Assembly: GCA_033584155.1 (NCBI GenBank)
Contig: CP138355.1
Span: 1,627,501 to 1,691,500 of the forward strand
Direction: 5' to 3'
Length of the DNA: 64,000 bases
DNA from: Candidatus Electrothrix scaldis
GTDB lineage: Bacteria; Desulfobacterota; Desulfobulbia; Desulfobulbales; Desulfobulbaceae
Shown one piece after another: positions 9,177-18,158 of the stretch. Position numbers and translations under genes: made by a program. The notes beneath the pieces are model-generated. The model saw only the letters and a program-made list of their open reading frames with translations. It was not told the origin of the DNA and did no database searches. Numbering within the stretch: the stretch's first letter is position 1; each line of letters starts with the position of its first letter.

Positions 9177-10565
9177 ATGAGGCCGAACAACAGACGTAGA
9201 ATAGGCATTTCTTCTCGCTCAGCAAATAAAAAATGGCTGGGACGTAATTTTCTTATCATTCTGAGCCTGCTTTTTCTTCTTGCAGCAGGAGTGACTGGAT
9301 TTATTCTCTTTGAAACGGAAAAACCGCAAGTCACCTTGAGTCAAGATCTTCAGTTCCTTGGTAGTCCACTGGAAATCGAGGTTCAAGCGACAGACCAAAA
9401 GAGTGGTATTCAGCAGATAGCCATTACTCTTCAGCAGAACGAACAGGAGTTTCAGCTTTTTAAGAAAGATTTTCCTCGACAGGCTTGGCTTTCAAAGGCA
9501 GGCCCAGGAGAAATAGAAGAGACGCTCACCTTGGATGTGCAAAAGGCTGGGGGGAAGGAGGGCGACGCGAAACTTACCGTTTCAGTGCATGATTTCTCTC
9601 TTAATGGAGCCTTGCAAGGAAATGAAACAGCCCTTGTTTTTCCGGTAAAGATTGATACCAAACCACCACGGGTTCATATCGAACATGCCCAGCAGTATAT
9701 CACCCCAGGTGGAAGTGGTATCGTTGTTTACAGCGTTTCTGAGCCTTCAGAGCGACATGGTGTTATGTTAGATGATACCTTTTTTCAGGGATATCCCCTC
9801 CGAGGGAGCACAAAGCGATTTATAGCCTATATTGCCTTGCCCTGGAATAGTGACAAACCGGAGCAGGCGCGGGTTATTGCTGTAGATCAGGCTGGTAATG
9901 AGGGCAGCACTCCTTTCTCTATGCGATTCAAATCGGCAAAGGAGAAGAAAGATAGGATTAATATTTCAGATGGTTTCCTCAATAAGAAAATTCCTGAATT
10001 TGAAGATAGTTACCCCCAACTGAACGGAACAAATCTGGAAAAATACCTTATTGTTAATAGGACTGTTCGTGTGCAAAATGCAGAGAAGATTGCTGTTCTT
10101 TGCAATAACACGGAAAGCGAGCAGCTCTGGGAAGGTCGTTTTCTTCGGATGGCTGGTGCTGGTCGAGCTGGTTTTGCTGATCAACGCACCTATTACTATA
10201 AGGGAGAGCCTATTGATCATCAGACACATCTGGGGATGGATATCGCCTCAACAGCACGGGTTGAGGTTGAGGCTGCAAATAATGGAAAGATTATCTTTGC
10301 CGACTACCTCGGCATTTATGGCAATATGGTGATGATAGATCATGGTCAGGGACTGACCAGTTTGTATTCTCATCTGAGCCGCATTGCTGTAGAAGTAGGG
10401 CAGACCGTGGAAAAAGGAGAGGTTATAGGCAATTCAGGGACAACGGGGATGGCCGGGGGCGATCATCTCCATTTTTCCATGTTGGTCCACGGTATTTTTG
10501 TTACCCCGATAGAGTGGTGGGATTCACACTGGATTGATGTAAATATTAACAAGATCATTGAGTGA
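9177..10565 (+). CDS. M23-family (LytM-type) murein endopeptidase, membrane-anchored
   Basis: The 462-residue protein has an N-terminal arginine-rich cytoplasmic tail, one transmembrane helix (about 22-45), a periplasmic beta-rich region with a TDQKSGIQQI Ig-like strand, and a C-terminal LytM domain. The zinc and catalytic motifs are HLGMD near residue 357 and HLHFS near residue 430. Such enzymes cut peptidoglycan cross-links or activate amidases. The gene lies 58 bp downstream of the RNase gene. Both motifs are intact, so it is probably an active enzyme rather than a degenerate activator. Confidence 0.87.
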   Translation: MRPNNRRRIGISSRSANKKWLGRNFLIILSLLFLLAAGVTGFILFETEKPQVTLSQDLQFLGSPLEIEVQATDQKSGIQQIAITLQQNEQEFQLFKKDFPRQAWLSKAGPGEIEETLTLDVQKAGGKEGDAKLTVSVHDFSLNGALQGNETALVFPVKIDTKPPRVHIEHAQQYITPGGSGIVVYSVSEPSERHGVMLDDTFFQGYPLRGSTKRFIAYIALPWNSDKPEQARVIAVDQAGNEGSTPFSMRFKSAKEKKDRINISDGFLNKKIPEFEDSYPQLNGTNLEKYLIVNRTVRVQNAEKIAVLCNNTESEQLWEGRFLRMAGAGRAGFADQRTYYYKGEPIDHQTHLGMDIASTARVEVEAANNGKIIFADYLGIYGNMVMIDHGQGLTSLYSHLSRIAVEVGQTVEKGEVIGNSGTTGMAGGDHLHFSMLVHGIFVTPIEWWDSHWIDVNINKIIE

Positions 10566-10596
10566 TTCATGCAAGCGGTGTTCGTGTGAACTTCTC

Positions 10597-10625
10597 TCTC
10601 GGTCCCCCTGGGCCGAGATAATAAA
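10597..10625 (+). repeat. Hairpin repeat ending in GATAATAAA (copy 1)
   Basis: TCTCGG and CCGAGA form a stem with additional pairing around a CCCT loop, followed directly by TAATAAA. A near-identical element is found at 43330-43357 after another gene. Here it sits between the M23 peptidase and the LptF-like gene. It may be a short interspersed palindromic element or an mRNA 3'-end structure. Confidence 0.6.
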
Positions 10626-10657
10626 ATTTTCCCACTCAGGGGCTCTGATCAAAAAAT

Positions 10658-12091
10658 ATGCAGCGCAAAGGCATTCCTTTTCTCCTCTACAGCTATATAG
10701 CAACTGAATTGCTGGCACCTTTTTTTGCCAGCTTTCTTATTCTGTATGGGGTGTTTTTTCTGATCCGCCTCATTCCACTGCTGGAAGTTGTTCTGGAATT
10801 AGGGATTAATCTGCCTGATTTTATCCGTCTCTTTTCCTATATTTTCCCCCACATGCTCCTTTACGTTATTCCTATGGCGAGCATGGCCGGGGTTATTATC
10901 GGTTTTACCCGTCTAACCAATGAACGGGAAATTCTTGCCCTGAAAGCCTGCGGTATCAGCCTGCGACAGATGTTGCCTCCAGTTGTCATGGTGGCGTCCG
11001 TTATCGCCTTACTTACAGGGTATTTTTCTGTTCATTTGATCCCGGCCGGACAGATTGCCATGCATCAGCTGATGTTTCAATTGGCGAAGGAAAAAATAGA
11101 CAGCGGAATTAAAGAAAAGAAATTCACAGAAGCTCTTGGGGATCTGGTTGTTTATGTTGATGATATAGATGAGCAGGAGCACTGGAACGGGGTGTATGTC
11201 TCGGACATGCGGGACAGGGAACAGCCGATAATTATTATGGCCAAGAAAGGCCGTATGAAGGCAAACATCAAAACGATGTCCGTTATTATTGTTCTGGATG
11301 ACGGAACCCTTCATAATACCAGTGGGTTGGATAGTCAGATTGTGCGTTTCAATCGCTATCAGTTGAATATCCCCTTAAAGCCACCGACTCGTATTGATGG
11401 GGATGATGTGACTACGCTGAGCCGGGGGAGTATGTCGCAGGCACAGCTTGTGGAGGCTGCCCAGGAGTACGGAGTTGACTCTCAAGTCGGTGTTAATTAT
11501 TTGACGGAATATCATCATCGCCTTGCCTTGCCTGTAGGTTGCCTTATTCTTAGTTTGTTGGGCCTTCCCTTGGGCCTTCAGGCAGGGCCTGGTCGTAAAG
11601 CTGTTGGTATTCCTTTAGGTTTGGGTTTTTTTGTCCTCTATTATATTGTTTTTACTCTGTTCAGAGTTATGGCAGAAGATATGGCCTTGCCGCTTCTGGC
11701 AGGGATGTGGTTGCCCAATGTTATCTTTGCTGTCATGACCGGGGTTATCTTCTGGCGTGTTGAACAGGAGAAACCCATTTTTTCTGAGCGCCTTACCCTG
11801 CGACTTGAGGCTGTTTTTGATGTCCTTTTTCTTGTGCCCTTCAAACGGGTTGCTCAAACATTCAAGAGCTTACTGGGTAGTAGGGAAAAACAGAAGAAGC
11901 AGGCTGATCCGGCTTGGGACGGGATGCTTGTGCATGCTGACGCCAAAGAACGGGTTTTTCATTTGCCGGGCTGCGAACAGTACCATTGCACGAACTGCAC
12001 ACTTCAGTTTAATAGTGTTTATGTCGCTTATGAAGCTGGGTTTGAACCCTGTCCCTACTGTGCAACACAGGCGAAATCGTACGACCTTTAA
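10658..12091 (+). CDS. LptF/LptG-type permease (YjgP/YjgQ) with C-terminal zinc-binding extension
   Basis: Members of this family form the inner-membrane part of the LPS export ABC transporter with LptB. Six membrane segments are visible: three near the N-terminus (about 12-40, 55-80, 98-120) and three in 285-370, flanking a periplasmic jelly-roll region. The normal family length is about 360-390. This 477-residue protein continues with a basic linker and a Cys/His module (about residues 425-470) with spacing C-x4-HC-x2-C and PCPYC, similar to the Ada-type metal-binding fold (HLPGC and FEPCPYC). The extension is unusual. The next gene starts 3 bp downstream. Confidence 0.85.
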   Translation: MQRKGIPFLLYSYIATELLAPFFASFLILYGVFFLIRLIPLLEVVLELGINLPDFIRLFSYIFPHMLLYVIPMASMAGVIIGFTRLTNEREILALKACGISLRQMLPPVVMVASVIALLTGYFSVHLIPAGQIAMHQLMFQLAKEKIDSGIKEKKFTEALGDLVVYVDDIDEQEHWNGVYVSDMRDREQPIIIMAKKGRMKANIKTMSVIIVLDDGTLHNTSGLDSQIVRFNRYQLNIPLKPPTRIDGDDVTTLSRGSMSQAQLVEAAQEYGVDSQVGVNYLTEYHHRLALPVGCLILSLLGLPLGLQAGPGRKAVGIPLGLGFFVLYYIVFTLFRVMAEDMALPLLAGMWLPNVIFAVMTGVIFWRVEQEKPIFSERLTLRLEAVFDVLFLVPFKRVAQTFKSLLGSREKQKKQADPAWDGMLVHADAKERVFHLPGCEQYHCTNCTLQFNSVYVAYEAGFEPCPYCATQAKSYDL

Positions 12092-12094
12092 GAG

Positions 12095-13018
12095 ATGATG
12101 AAGACGGTCATGCAGTATTCTTTGAGGCTCCTGGTGACTGGCCTCCTGCTTTATCTTATCCTTCGCAGCATCCATCCTCGTGAAATAGCTGCAGCGCTGG
12201 AGACAACTTCTCCAACCTATCTCCTTCTTGCCCTGCTTGCGCAATTATCCTGCTTGAGTGTAGCTGCATATCGGTGGCAATTGATTGTCAGCCGTCTTGG
12301 TTTTAACGCGTCCTTTGTCTTCTATTGGGGAACGTATTTTAAGGGGGCTTTTTTAAATCAGGGGCTTCCTACCAGTATCGGAGGGGATGGGGCACGGATT
12401 TACGACTGTGCCAAAGTGACTGGTTCTACAGAGGATGCCTTTTTCGGGGTGTTTATTGATCGCGTCATTGGACTTGCAGGCCTCTTGTTACTTAATGTCG
12501 GAGCTCTCCTGGTCAATTCTTACCTTTTGCCAAGGCGTATTTACTATCCTTTGCTCTTTATTCTTATAGTGCTAGCCACCTGCTTGCTTCTCTTGTTTTT
12601 TTTGCGGAAATTTTCTTTTTTTACAGTTGGCAAGTACCTTGGTTTTCTCGGAAGACTTTCGGAGCGCTATTTTCAGGTGTATTCTTCTTTGCCTGCCCTT
12701 GTAAGTCAACTCAGCCTCTCCATTCTTATCCATCTCTTCTCTATGGGCTCTTTCTTTTTCATTGGACAGGGCGTGGGGCTGGACTTTTCTCTGCAGGTTT
12801 ACCTGGTTTTGGTGCCACCGGTGATTCTCTTGACCCTGCTCCCTATCTCATTGGCAGGCTGGGGATTACGGGAAGGGGCTATGGTCGCCTTTTTTCTTCT
12901 CATCGGTGCTGAAAAATCTCAAGTACTGACACTCTCCCTGCTCTACGGTATTGTGACGCTCGTCGCCTCACTGCCAGGCCTAGCTATTTGGCTTTTTCGC
13001 AAAAATCCACAGATATAA
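12095..13018 (+). CDS. Flippase-like integral membrane protein (UPF0104 / lysylphosphatidylglycerol synthase TM family)
   Basis: The 307-residue protein has about eight transmembrane segments and the family signature in the first third: GAFLNQGLPTSIGGDGARI and AFFGVFIDRVIGL. The family is related to the membrane part of MprF and to glycolipid flippases. No aminoacyl-transferase domain is attached, so this is the stand-alone form. Two adjacent ATGs (12095 and 12098) are possible starts. The 3-bp gap after the LptF-like gene implies translational coupling and a shared role in envelope lipid or LPS handling. Confidence 0.83.
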   Translation: MMKTVMQYSLRLLVTGLLLYLILRSIHPREIAAALETTSPTYLLLALLAQLSCLSVAAYRWQLIVSRLGFNASFVFYWGTYFKGAFLNQGLPTSIGGDGARIYDCAKVTGSTEDAFFGVFIDRVIGLAGLLLLNVGALLVNSYLLPRRIYYPLLFILIVLATCLLLLFFLRKFSFFTVGKYLGFLGRLSERYFQVYSSLPALVSQLSLSILIHLFSMGSFFFIGQGVGLDFSLQVYLVLVPPVILLTLLPISLAGWGLREGAMVAFFLLIGAEKSQVLTLSLLYGIVTLVASLPGLAIWLFRKNPQI

Positions 13019-13049
13019 AAGGATTTTTTTTGAGGTTCGTCGTCGATTT

Positions 13050-13763
13050 TTATGAGTTGGCTTTCCTTTTCTGCTCCAGTCCTAAGGCAAGTCCTAAGAT
13101 GCTCCCTAATATATAGAGCAAGCCGCCAGCCCATAGGATATCACTGATAAAGTGCCCACCTTGAAGAATCCTTGCTATTCCCACTAATGTGCCGAAAAGT
13201 AGGCCAGCAATGAGGAATGCCTCTGCGGACCGTCTGTTTCTGTCTCTCAGAATAAACCAAGGCGCCATGAGAAAAAAGGCTATTGCTGCATGCCCTGAGG
13301 GGAAAGAACTATTCTCACCTCCGCTCCCAGGCTGCCAGCATTGGGTGAATTTATACTCCCCTCCGAATTCAACAACCTGACGTGGTCGAGGGCGGCCAAG
13401 TTGATCCTTGAGCAAGACATTGATCACTAAGCCTGGTCCAAGGCCGAGGAGGAGCAGAATGAATATGGCTCGTTTGCGCCAAGGAGCAAACCGTGCTTTA
13501 AAGAAGCCTATCAGAAGAATAACCAAGGCAGAGACAGCGAGTATGATTGCCGGAATCGGTGCGAGTTTGTAGAGGAGATTCCAGGGAAAGAGATTGCCTA
13601 CCGGCCAGGCTCTATTGCATTCAGGGAGAGCTGCGGCAATAGTATGGTCGCGCGGGACAAGTGAGGTGATAAACAGGTCAGCATTGGTGACCCAAAAAAT
13701 AGCCGTTACAACGAGAAGAGCAACCGTGACAAGTGCTGGCTCCAGGAGTTTTTTCTTACGCAT
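13050..13763 (-). CDS. PAP2-superfamily phosphatase
   Basis: The three PAP2 motifs are present in the 237-residue protein: KDQLGRPRPR (motif 1), FPSGHAA (motif 2) and GIARILQGGHFISD (motif 3), the last containing the catalytic His. Six hydrophobic segments make it an integral inner-membrane enzyme with a periplasmic active site. Members dephosphorylate undecaprenyl pyrophosphate, phosphatidyl phosphates or lipid A 1-phosphate. The CWQPG insertion between motifs 1 and 2 is typical of the lipid A phosphatase-like branch, but the substrate is uncertain. It is convergent with the flippase-like gene. Confidence 0.85.
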   Translation of the reverse strand: MRKKKLLEPALVTVALLVVTAIFWVTNADLFITSLVPRDHTIAAALPECNRAWPVGNLFPWNLLYKLAPIPAIILAVSALVILLIGFFKARFAPWRKRAIFILLLLGLGPGLVINVLLKDQLGRPRPRQVVEFGGEYKFTQCWQPGSGGENSSFPSGHAAIAFFLMAPWFILRDRNRRSAEAFLIAGLLFGTLVGIARILQGGHFISDILWAGGLLYILGSILGLALGLEQKRKANS

Positions 13764-13987
13764 AAAGCATTCTAAACAGGGGAATGAGGTGTTGGTGTGG
13801 AGCCATCAAAAGGATGGAAGGGCATAAAACGATTTTGCGCGAAAGGCGGTTCAGTTTTCTTGGTGGATATAACTTTTTCTATTTACAGATACAGAGTAAT
13901 AATACTATATTGAATCCGCGAATGCCAGCGGGTGCAGAGTAATTTTTTATGCATTCTTATGGTAGAGATTTTTTAGCAAGAAAAGAC

Positions 13988-14064
13988 GGGCGGGTAGCTC
14001 AGCTGGATAGAGTGTTGGCCTCCGAAGCCAAAGGTCGCGGGTTCGAATCCCGCCTCGCCCACCA
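13988..14064 (+). tRNA. tRNA-Arg (anticodon CCG)
   Basis: A complete cloverleaf: acceptor GGGCGGG pairs with CTCGCCC, D-arm GCTC/GAGT, anticodon stem TTGGC/GCCAA enclosing the loop CTCCGAA (anticodon CCG), and T-arm GCGGG-TTCGAAT-CCCGC. The CCA end is encoded. It marks the upstream side of an accessory region, a common integration neighbourhood. Confidence 0.97.
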
Positions 14065-14072
14065 GATATATC

Positions 14073-14109
14073 AGGGAGTTAGGCTGTGAAGCTTAACTCC
14101 CTTTTTTTA
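14073..14109 (+). terminator. Intrinsic terminator of tRNA-Arg
   Basis: GGGAGTTA pairs with TAACTCCC and is followed by seven Ts. It starts 9 bases after the CCA end of the tRNA. Confidence 0.9.
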
Positions 14110-14124
14110 TTCCCCAGCGTATTT

Positions 14125-14450
14125 CCCACACTTTGCCTCGTTTTTATTTTTCTTGTGGGGAACAAAGCACCGTCAAAAATCCAAACGAAAACCATCCGAA
14201 AATCTTTCCAGGTATTTTTCAGTTTTCTTTTTTTAGGAAGAACAGCAGCCGTGAAACAAAGCTGTCTGTCGTTAGAGAGAGGTGGAAGGGAGGCGCAATC
14301 AAGGCGCGGGGGTATAAGGACCCCAGAAACAAGAAGGCCCGACCGTGATACAGATCATGTCTGTAACAGGGGATCGGGCTCGATTAAATATAAGGTACAA
14401 TAATCGCCTGTCTTGTCAATACCTGAAATGCTTCCGGTGTACCTGTGCTT
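14125..14450. repeat. Left flanking repeat segments of the island
   Basis: Two segments here match the region around 19.7 kb. Positions 14125-14160 (CCCACA, then TTGCCTCGTTTT, then GTGGGG) resemble 19661-19696. Positions 14426-14450 (AATGCTT, CGGT, TACCTGTGCTT) resemble 19729-19753 with two mismatches in 25 bases. The order is the same at both ends. The first segment has an internal dyad (CCCACA/TGTGGG). Positions 14337-14383 contain nested palindromes. No gene is seen between the tRNA terminator and the Fic gene. Confidence 0.6.
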
Positions 14451-14457
14451 CCTCTCA

Positions 14458-14526
14458 TGTATACAAAAAGCTGTTTTCCTATACACGACAACCTGCTAAT
14501 GTATAGAAAATCTCTTTTTCTATACA
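14458..14526. promoter_or_regulatory. Two palindromic operator-like sites upstream of fic
   Basis: TGTATA-N16-TATACA at 14458-14485 and TGTATA-N15-TATACA at 14500-14526 lie 45-113 bases before the Fic start. The matched half-sites and near-equal spacing suggest a dimeric DNA-binding regulator. The adjacent Fic protein has a C-terminal winged-helix region, so autoregulation is plausible. Confidence 0.55.
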
Positions 14527-14570
14527 TGAACCATCAGTAACTATCCCGCAGACCACAGGCACAGACCTTT

Positions 14571-15641
14571 ATGCTGAAATTCCTGCCCCCGGAGAACGAC
14601 CCGGAAACAAAACAGGTTCTGAAGAAAATGGCATCCGCCCACCGCTACCTTGCGGAACTCAAGGGCATGGCGGCCACGATCCCCAATGAATCAATCCTGA
14701 TTTCCACCCTGACCTTACAGGAAGCCAAAGACAGTTCAGAGATTGAGAACATCATAACCACCCATGACGACCTGTACAAATCAGAGTTGTTCGTCAATCT
14801 GATCCAAAGTCCTGCTGCAAAAGAGGTGGGGAATTATGCAACGGCCCTGCAAAAGGGGTTTGCCTTGGTGCGTGAAAGCCGCCTGCTGACCGTCAATCAC
14901 ATTCTGGAGATTCATAAAGAGCTGGAGCAGAACAACGCCGGTATCAGGAAGTTACCCGGAACAGAGTTGAAGAACCAGCAGACCGGGGCCACGGTCTACA
15001 CCCCGCCGCAAGACCATCAGGAGATTGTGCGGCTCATGACCAATCTGGAACAGTTCATCAATGACGATACAATCAGCGACCTTGACCCCTTGGTGAAAAT
15101 GGCCTTGATTCATTATCAGTTTGAATCAATCCATCCGTTCTATGATGGAAACGGCAGAACCGGGCGGATCATCAATATTCTGTATCTGGTTGCCAAAGAC
15201 CTGCTGCACCTGCCGGTGCTCTATCTGAGTCGCTATATTATCAGGACAAAGGGGGAGTATTACCGGCTATTGCAAGGGGTGCGGGATCGTGAGGATTGGG
15301 AAAGCTGGATTCTCTACATGCTGCACGGGGTGGAAAGCACGGCCCGGCAGACGATATGGATAATCAAGGCCATAAAAACGGCAATGATGGATTACAAGCA
15401 CCGTATCCGGGCGGAGTTTCCCAAGATGTACAGTCAGGATTTACTGAACAACCTGTTCCGGCATCCGTACACTAAAATTGAATATCTTCAGAATGATTTA
15501 CGGGTTACCCGGCTGACAGCAAGCAGGTATCTTGCGCAGCTCACTGAGTCCGGTTTTCTGAAAAAGGCGAAGGTGGGGCGGTACAACTATTATATCAATC
15601 AGCCGTTGATGGATTTGTTTGCTGATATACCGGAGTTGTGA
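14571..15641 (+). CDS. Fic family protein (AMPylator type) with C-terminal winged helix
   Basis: Fic enzymes transfer AMP or other phosphate-containing groups to target proteins. The 356-residue protein has the active-site motif HPFYDGNGRTGR at residues 188-199. An inhibitory helix lies near the N-terminus (SSEIEN, about 55-60), fitting class II self-inhibited Fic proteins with the N-terminal Fic_N domain. Residues 295-345 form a winged-helix domain (RVTRLTASRYLAQL). All catalytic residues are intact. It is the first gene of the accessory island after tRNA-Arg, is preceded by two operator-like palindromes and has no obvious antitoxin partner. The target is unknown. Confidence 0.88.
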   Translation: MLKFLPPENDPETKQVLKKMASAHRYLAELKGMAATIPNESILISTLTLQEAKDSSEIENIITTHDDLYKSELFVNLIQSPAAKEVGNYATALQKGFALVRESRLLTVNHILEIHKELEQNNAGIRKLPGTELKNQQTGATVYTPPQDHQEIVRLMTNLEQFINDDTISDLDPLVKMALIHYQFESIHPFYDGNGRTGRIINILYLVAKDLLHLPVLYLSRYIIRTKGEYYRLLQGVRDREDWESWILYMLHGVESTARQTIWIIKAIKTAMMDYKHRIRAEFPKMYSQDLLNNLFRHPYTKIEYLQNDLRVTRLTASRYLAQLTESGFLKKAKVGRYNYYINQPLMDLFADIPEL

Positions 15642-15710
15642 TTTGCGCAGCGTTTAGCGTTGTTATCCTCCAACAGAAAGACTGGTTATTATACGTGGTT
15701 CTGTGAAGTT

Positions 15711-16415
15711 TTAAAGAACCTCAATTACGCTAACTTGACATTCTTCTGATATTCTTCTGATATATTCATCAAGATCGTTAAGAAAATATTTGATCGTCTC
15801 AAGGCACCATTCAGCAAGTTTTGCATTTATTATTCGATGCGGAATATCAAATTTTCCTTTTCCATCTCCATAAAATGGACTTGGTGTTATTTTTAAATTT
15901 TTATCGAAAAAATTCAGCAATTTTCTCATTTTTTCTATAGGTTCAACGGGTAAATAGTCGGTTTCAGTGTAATCGTTTTTATAAAAACGTGCATTGTAAT
16001 GAACCAGTTGATTTCGTAATTCTATTATTTTTCCTATGTTATCTAACTGCGTTTTCTTTTGATCATTGTTATTATCTTTTTTTAGCAATTCTATCAGTAA
16101 GGTATATTTCCCTACAATACCTTTATATTTTTTCTCCTCGTTAAGATTGTTATCTTTTAAGTAGTTATAAAGATTAGCACAAGATGGAACGTGAGAATAA
16201 AGCTGTGACACCCATTCAAATTGTTCATTTATGTTAGCCTCAAGTGCTGCAACTGATGAGATTATTGCGCTGGTTGAATACGCAATATAATTTTCTTCTT
16301 TATTATAATTATCTGAATCAACTTCTATTGCTAAAGCATTTGTTATAGCAAGTTCAGATGCTTTGATGTGAATCCTGCTTAATGGGTACAGTTCAAGCGC
16401 ATAAAATTTCATCAT
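15711..16415 (-). CDS. Hypothetical protein, AT-rich island gene
   Basis: A 234-residue predicted soluble, mostly helical protein. A helix with IISSVAALEANINEQFEW (about residues 50-68) and a RNQLVHYN motif near residue 135 recall bacterial proteins of RiboL-PSP/HEPN or MAE_28990-like type, in which an RNxLVH-type motif is common. That resemblance is tentative. Its base composition is clearly more AT-rich than the flanking housekeeping genes, which suggests acquisition by transfer. No partner nucleotidyltransferase gene is adjacent. Confidence 0.6.
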   Translation of the reverse strand: MMKFYALELYPLSRIHIKASELAITNALAIEVDSDNYNKEENYIAYSTSAIISSVAALEANINEQFEWVSQLYSHVPSCANLYNYLKDNNLNEEKKYKGIVGKYTLLIELLKKDNNNDQKKTQLDNIGKIIELRNQLVHYNARFYKNDYTETDYLPVEPIEKMRKLLNFFDKNLKITPSPFYGDGKGKFDIPHRIINAKLAEWCLETIKYFLNDLDEYIRRISEECQVSVIEVL

Positions 16416-16546
16416 CAGTGAATTACCCCATTACATTGACTGTTCCCTCAAAATGTGTAGAGCGGTTTTTTTAGCGGATCATCCGGGCAGCGGGCCGCAT
16501 GATTTGAGGGTGTGGAGAAAGGAAAAGTTTGTACCTGAACGGCTTG

Positions 16547-17863
16547 TTATTTTATCGGATGTATTGTTCTGAATAAACCATTATTGCCATAGAACCCTAA
16601 GTTGCCATCTGTTTCAATCATGTAATACTCTCCGAAATTATTTCCTTCAACGTTATCAAGGCGTATTCCTCCCGAACGAGTTTTCTGTATCAACATTTCT
16701 TCTTCGAGTACGCTACCATCCTTAAAGTTTGTAACCATGACAAATTTACCATCTCGTTTAACAAGGGCATATATACCGCCCGCAATTCCTTCGTCAAACC
16801 ATTCTTTAATCACTTTGCCATATTGAGAGGTTTTCTTGGCAAGCAGTTTATCTTCTTCCTCAATGGTCATGCCAAGTATCTTTACTTCAAGATTAGGTTT
16901 AAAATGAGTTATAGCCCAGGCACCTTGCCCCATCTCCATATCTGGCAAAAGATAGAAAATAAATAAAAGATCGTATGTTGTTGGCTCATCTTTTTTCAAC
17001 TTTAAAGCAAGATTTCTTAAAGAGTCTTCCGTAACTTTCCTTTCAAGCCTTATTGAAATAAGGCACTTTGATATATTTCCGATACGCTGCTTTTCTTTTT
17101 TTATGACAGTATATTGTATTCCTTGAAAAGACGCTGATTCTTTTGCCGTGTTCGCTGTTTGCGGAAAAGAAGGCTCAACTGGCTTTGCTGGCAAATCTGC
17201 TACTGTATTATTATTTGCAGGTGGTGCGGGAGAAGGAACCGTCTTTCTATCGAAGGATGGGAGCATCCTCCCGAATATCAAAGCGAAAAAGATAAATCCA
17301 AGGAAGCAGAAAACAAGACATCCACCGCAGCCGCAGCCTGACTTCTGTTTTTTTCTTCGCGGTGATGCACCACAGCCCGGACAGGATTCTGCTCTTTTGC
17401 TTATTTCCTTTCCACAGTCTTTGCACCTGCAAAGCGGTGATTTCGATCTTTCTCTTTCTTTTGCATACTCATGACTGATTTTCTCTGTCAGGTTGCCAAA
17501 AAGCTCTTTTGCCTTTTTGATAACGCCTAAAATCCGAAGATATGGAGATACCGACTGACTCCTTGGAGTCATCCGAACAACGTTCTCTTTTTTTTGTTCC
17601 GACCCTTTGAGCCGGGATGGGTGCTTATATTTCCTTTGAGTAACATTTTCAATTTTCTCATATACTATACCACACTCAGGGCATTCCCAGTCAGGGGCGG
17701 TGTCTGCACTTTTTCTTATATATCCACATTTGCCGCATTTCTTTGCCGCCTGCAAAGGAATCTTGCCTCCACAGGCTTTACATTTTGCGTATTTTCTTCC
17801 TGCCGGAATTTTCGAGGGATTTACACTGTATTTTTTCCCACAGTTAGAGCAAAAGCAATCCAT
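16547..17863 (-). CDS. Zinc-ribbon membrane protein of unknown function
   Basis: The 438-residue protein begins with an MJ0042-type zinc ribbon (CxNC near residue 5, CKAC near 32), followed by CGKCGY and CPECGI pairs, giving two or three metal sites in the first 75 residues. A second double zinc ribbon (CRCKDC then CPGCG, about 145-168) precedes a poly-Cys/Gly stretch and one transmembrane helix (about 185-200). The C-terminal 230 residues are a beta-rich domain with no family I recognise. The layout suggests a membrane-tethered sensor or scaffold with a cytoplasmic zinc part. It is within the AT-rich island. Confidence 0.65.
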   Translation of the reverse strand: MDCFCSNCGKKYSVNPSKIPAGRKYAKCKACGGKIPLQAAKKCGKCGYIRKSADTAPDWECPECGIVYEKIENVTQRKYKHPSRLKGSEQKKENVVRMTPRSQSVSPYLRILGVIKKAKELFGNLTEKISHEYAKERERSKSPLCRCKDCGKEISKRAESCPGCGASPRRKKQKSGCGCGGCLVFCFLGFIFFALIFGRMLPSFDRKTVPSPAPPANNNTVADLPAKPVEPSFPQTANTAKESASFQGIQYTVIKKEKQRIGNISKCLISIRLERKVTEDSLRNLALKLKKDEPTTYDLLFIFYLLPDMEMGQGAWAITHFKPNLEVKILGMTIEEEDKLLAKKTSQYGKVIKEWFDEGIAGGIYALVKRDGKFVMVTNFKDGSVLEEEMLIQKTRSGGIRLDNVEGNNFGEYYMIETDGNLGFYGNNGLFRTIHPIK

Positions 17864-18158
17864 TTGATTTTCACAGGGAAAACTGAGTTTATAAGTTGTT
17901 GACCTCGTTCAACTGGCAACGTGTAGTTAAAGGCAACCAAGCCCACCTTTTATAACATTTGAGCTTCTTGTTTTCAACCGTGCAATTCCTGTTTATATCG
18001 CGTTATCAGAACGCTGAGAATGGGTGATACAAAATGAATTAAGGATGCTGGCGGGTGACCGGGGGCGGATCGGGGGGGGATTGAAAGGCTGGTTCACGGA
18101 CTGTATCGTGCTTTGTGCCCGGTGGGAATATAGACAACTTACTTAATGACGCACAAGG

